Assembly: GCF_947254915.1 (NCBI RefSeq) | Contig: NZ_CAMYEZ010000044.1 | Coordinates: forward strand, 1-14,841 | DNA from: an uncultured Porphyromonas sp. | GTDB lineage: Bacteria > Bacteroidota > Bacteroidia > Bacteroidales > Porphyromonadaceae | DNA length: 14,841 nucleotides | Direction of reading: 5' to 3' | In this document: positions 12,166 to 14,841 of the stretch, one piece after another | Layout: each line of letters opens with the position of its first letter | How positions within the stretch are numbered: position 1 is the stretch's first letter | Made by a program: the position numbers and the translations under genes | Notes under the pieces: generated by a model | The model's database searches: none | The model's input: the letters and a program-made list of their open reading frames with translations, nothing else | What the model was told of the DNA's origin: nothing

Positions 12166-14739
12166 GTGAAGCAAAAGACATATTCCTTTGATGAGGCTTA
12201 TCAAGCCACATTGGACTACTTCGGCGGTGATGAGCTGGCCGCCAAAGCGTGGGTGACCACGTACGCCCTCAAGGACAGCTATGGCAATATCTATGAGCAG
12301 ACCCCTCGCGACATGCACCAGCGCATAGCTCGGGAGCTGGTCCGCATAGAGCACAACTACCCCAACCCGCTCTCTGAGAATGAGCTGATGGATCTGATGG
12401 ATCACTTCCGCTACATCGTGCCTCAGGGTAGCCCGATGACTGGCATCGGCAATAACTACCAGATCGCATCGCTCTCAAACTGCTTCGTCATCGGCCTAGA
12501 CGGTGAGCCCGACTCGTACGGTGGCATCATCCGCATTGATGAGGAGCAGGTACAGCTGATGAAGCGCCGTGGTGGCGTGGGACACGATCTCTCGCACATA
12601 CGTCCTAAGGGTTCGCCCGTCAAGAACTCAGCCCTCACCTCTACGGGCTTAGTACCCTTTATGGAGCGCTACTCCAACTCCACACGTGAGGTGGCGCAAG
12701 ATGGTCGTCGTGGTGCACTCATGCTCACGGTCTCGATCAATCACCCTGACAGCGAGTCCTTTATCGATGCTAAGATGACCGAGGGGAAGGTGACGGGTGC
12801 CAATGTGTCGGTACGCATCGACGATGCCTTCATGCAGGCGGTCGTGGAGAACAAAGAGTATCTGCAAACCTACCCCGTCCACTCTGCAGAGCCTAAGTTT
12901 ACCCGCACCATTCAGGCGCGCCAGCTATGGGACAAGATCATCTACAATGCTTGGCGGAGCGCTGAGCCAGGGGTGCTCTTTTGGGACACGATCATCCGTG
13001 AGTCTGTGCCCGACTGCTACGCTGATCTAGGCTTCAAGACTATCTCGACCAATCCTTGCGGAGAGATACCTCTCTGTCCGTACGATAGTTGCCGTCTGCT
13101 GGCGATCAACCTGTACAGCTACGTGCGCAACCCCTTTACGGCAGAGGCTTCGTTTGACTTTGATCTCTTCCGTGAGCATGTTGCCAAGGCGCTCCGCATT
13201 ATGGACGACATCATTGACCTAGAGGCGGAGAAGATCGATGCAATCCTCATGAAGATCGCCTCAGATACGGAGACCGAAGAGGTCAAAGCAGCTGAGCGTG
13301 AGCTGTGGCGCAAGATCAAGCGCAAGACCCTCCTCGGACGTCGTACAGGTGTCGGCATCACAGCCGAGGGCGATATGCTCGCTGCGATGGGCATGCGCTA
13401 CGGATCGGACGAGGCGATCAGCTTTGCAGAGGAGGTGCAGAAGACGCTTTGCCTATCAGCTTACGCTAGCTCAGTAGAGTTGGCTAAGGAGCGCGGAGCC
13501 TTTGACCTCTATGACTCTGAGCGTGAGAAGGACAATCCTTTTATCCAGCGCATTGCCAAGGCTGATCCGAAGCTCTATGAGGAGATGAAGAAGTTCGGCC
13601 GTCGTAATATAGCGATGCTGACCATCGCTCCTACAGGGTCGACGAGCCTGATGACGCAGACTTCGTCAGGTATCGAGCCAGTCTTCATGCCGGTCTACAA
13701 GCGCAGACGCAAGGTCAATCCTAACGACAAGAACGTCAAGGTGGACTACACGGACGAGACGGGCGACACCTTTGAGGAGTACACGGTCTACCACCACAAC
13801 TTCCTCACCTGGATGAAGACCAACGGCTACGACTCCGAGAAGAACTACTCGCACGAAGAGCTACAGGAGCTGGTCGCTAAGTCGCCCTACCACAAGGCTA
13901 CTGCCAACGATGTGGACTGGGTCGCTAAGGTCAAGATGCAGGGACGCATACAGCAATGGGTGGATCACAGCATTAGCGTGACGATCAACCTCCCCTCGGA
14001 CATCTCTCAGGAGATGGTGGCTACGCTTTACATTGAGGCGTGGAAGGCTGGATGCAAGGGCTGTACCGTATACCGTGAGGGCTCTCGCTCAGGCGTGCTC
14101 ATCTCGGAGGAGCAGCAGAAGAAAGAGAAGCAAGCGAAGGCGGAGCAAGAGGCAGCTGCGGAGATTCCCGTAGAGCCTACGACTATGCCTCAGGCTGTAC
14201 ACAAGCGCCCCAAGGTACTAGAGGCGGATATCGTGCGCTTTCAGAACAATAAGGAGAAGTGGATCGCCTTCGTCGGCTTGCTCGACGGTAAGCCTTACGA
14301 GGTATTCACAGGTATCGCTGACGATGACGAGGGTATCATGCTCCCCAAGAGCGTGACGAAGGGTAAGATCATCCGTAGCTACGATGAGGACGGCACGAAG
14401 CACTATGACTTCCAGTTCCACAACAAGCGTGGCTTCAAGACTACGGTAGAGGGTCTGGACACGAAGTTCAACCCCGAGTACTGGAACTATGCAAAGCTCA
14501 TCTCAGGCGTCCTACGCTACCAGATGCCGATAGATCAGGTCATCAACTTGGTCCAGGGCATGGAGCTCAACGATGAGAGTATCAACACATGGAAGAACGG
14601 TGTGGCTCGTGCTCTCAAGAGCTACCTACCGAGTGGCACAACGGTATCTGCAGCCTGCTCTAACTGCGGACAGCACACGCTAGTCTATCAGGAGGGTTGC
14701 CTCATCTGCACAAACTGCGGCTCCTCAAAGTGTGGCTAG
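12166..14739 (+). CDS. nrdJ: Adenosylcobalamin-dependent ribonucleotide reductase, class II (NrdJ)
   Basis: This enzyme reduces ribonucleotides to deoxyribonucleotides using a radical generated from adenosylcobalamin, so it works with or without oxygen. The 857 residues hold the family motifs: SNCFVIG (105-110 region) with redox Cys106, NPCGEIPLCPYDSCR (296-310) with Asn296, the thiyl-radical Cys298 and Glu300, APTGSTSLMTQTSSGIEP (488-505), and GCKGCTVYREGSRSGVL (629-645). A charged Lys/Glu/Gln/Ala linker (about 648-670) precedes the C-terminal domain, which ends in a zinc-ribbon-like Cys cluster (Cys831, 834, 845, 848, 851) and a tail Cys856 likely to shuttle electrons to the active site. 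The start is GTG at 12166. There is no in-frame ATG nearby upstream, and VKQKTYSFDEAY aligns with the usual MKQKTYTFDEA N-terminus. It is a separate transcription unit 760 bp after the previous gene, with its own terminator. Confidence 0.5.
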   Translation: MKQKTYSFDEAYQATLDYFGGDELAAKAWVTTYALKDSYGNIYEQTPRDMHQRIARELVRIEHNYPNPLSENELMDLMDHFRYIVPQGSPMTGIGNNYQIASLSNCFVIGLDGEPDSYGGIIRIDEEQVQLMKRRGGVGHDLSHIRPKGSPVKNSALTSTGLVPFMERYSNSTREVAQDGRRGALMLTVSINHPDSESFIDAKMTEGKVTGANVSVRIDDAFMQAVVENKEYLQTYPVHSAEPKFTRTIQARQLWDKIIYNAWRSAEPGVLFWDTIIRESVPDCYADLGFKTISTNPCGEIPLCPYDSCRLLAINLYSYVRNPFTAEASFDFDLFREHVAKALRIMDDIIDLEAEKIDAILMKIASDTETEEVKAAERELWRKIKRKTLLGRRTGVGITAEGDMLAAMGMRYGSDEAISFAEEVQKTLCLSAYASSVELAKERGAFDLYDSEREKDNPFIQRIAKADPKLYEEMKKFGRRNIAMLTIAPTGSTSLMTQTSSGIEPVFMPVYKRRRKVNPNDKNVKVDYTDETGDTFEEYTVYHHNFLTWMKTNGYDSEKNYSHEELQELVAKSPYHKATANDVDWVAKVKMQGRIQQWVDHSISVTINLPSDISQEMVATLYIEAWKAGCKGCTVYREGSRSGVLISEEQQKKEKQAKAEQEAAAEIPVEPTTMPQAVHKRPKVLEADIVRFQNNKEKWIAFVGLLDGKPYEVFTGIADDDEGIMLPKSVTKGKIIRSYDEDGTKHYDFQFHNKRGFKTTVEGLDTKFNPEYWNYAKLISGVLRYQMPIDQVINLVQGMELNDESINTWKNGVARALKSYLPSGTTVSAACSNCGQHTLVYQEGCLICTNCGSSKCG

Positions 14740-14763
14740 CCACAGATAAGCGCTAGACAACGG

Positions 14764-14807
14764 AAAACCCCACCATTGTACGGACACAATGGTGGGGTTT
14801 TTCTTTT
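14764..14807 (+). terminator. Intrinsic terminator after nrdJ
   Basis: A perfect 16-bp stem, aaaaccccaccattgt (14764-14779) with acaatggtggggtttt (14786-14801), closes a 6-nt loop and runs into a T-rich tail (tttttctttt), 25 nt after the nrdJ stop. The A-tract on the 5' side means it could also terminate transcription arriving from the opposite strand. Confidence 0.5.
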
Positions 14808-14841
14808 GATAGCAGGGGGTAAAACGTGCGCTCCTTACATC

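Overview
The window looks like a chromosomal segment of a Bacteroidota bacterium, most likely a Porphyromonas-like member of the Bacteroidales. The evidence is the gene content (a DUF5686 outer-membrane protein with an N-terminal carboxypeptidase-regulatory-like domain, a Bacteroidota-type ParE, a class II NrdJ with the usual Bacteroidota N-terminus and C-terminal zinc ribbon), the lack of clear Shine-Dalgarno sequences before the starts, and a perfect match to the Bacteroidota promoter -7 element TAnnTTTG. The genus is an inference. Every recognisable gene is on the + strand. There is no tRNA, rRNA, CRISPR array, insertion sequence or phage gene.

Layout. (1) Positions 1-1502: the 3' part of an LTA-synthase/sulfatase-type membrane enzyme, cut by the window edge. 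(2) Positions 1503-2225: an AT-richer intergenic region holding copy A of a dispersed repeat, a GC-rich hairpin, a Bacteroidota promoter and a leader of about 200 nt that folds on paper into a three-way junction and carries short upstream ORFs. (3) Positions 2226-11406: six closely packed genes, probably one operon: a GNAT-fold acyltransferase, parE, coaD, murF, rpoN and a DUF5686 outer-membrane protein. Gaps are 27, 28 and 24 nt, then a 7-nt overlap (murF/rpoN), then 7 nt. (4) Positions 11407-12165: a second long intergenic region with degenerate 21-22 bp tandem repeats, copy B of the dispersed repeat in the opposite orientation, and AT-rich sequence with a possible gene remnant. (5) Positions 12166-14739: nrdJ, with a GTG start, followed by a textbook intrinsic terminator at 14764-14807.

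The probable operon joins chromosome decatenation (ParE), coenzyme A synthesis (CoaD), the last cytoplasmic step of peptidoglycan precursor synthesis (MurF), sigma-54 (RpoN) and an outer-membrane protein, so it is a growth and envelope housekeeping cluster. The GNAT protein at its head belongs to a family that, from memory, resembles the GNAT-fold bacterial ceramide synthase. That is a testable lead, not a firm call. NrdJ forms its own transcription unit.

The window is mostly ordinary housekeeping sequence. The best candidates for something undescribed are in the two long intergenic regions: the compact three-way-junction leader at 2033-2093 just after the promoter, and the pair of inverted ~160 bp repeats (1751-1912 and 11611-11774), each with three near-palindromes spaced exactly 21 bp apart. 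Among the proteins, the most checkable oddity is Asn instead of Asp in the TOPRIM EGDSA motif of ParE.
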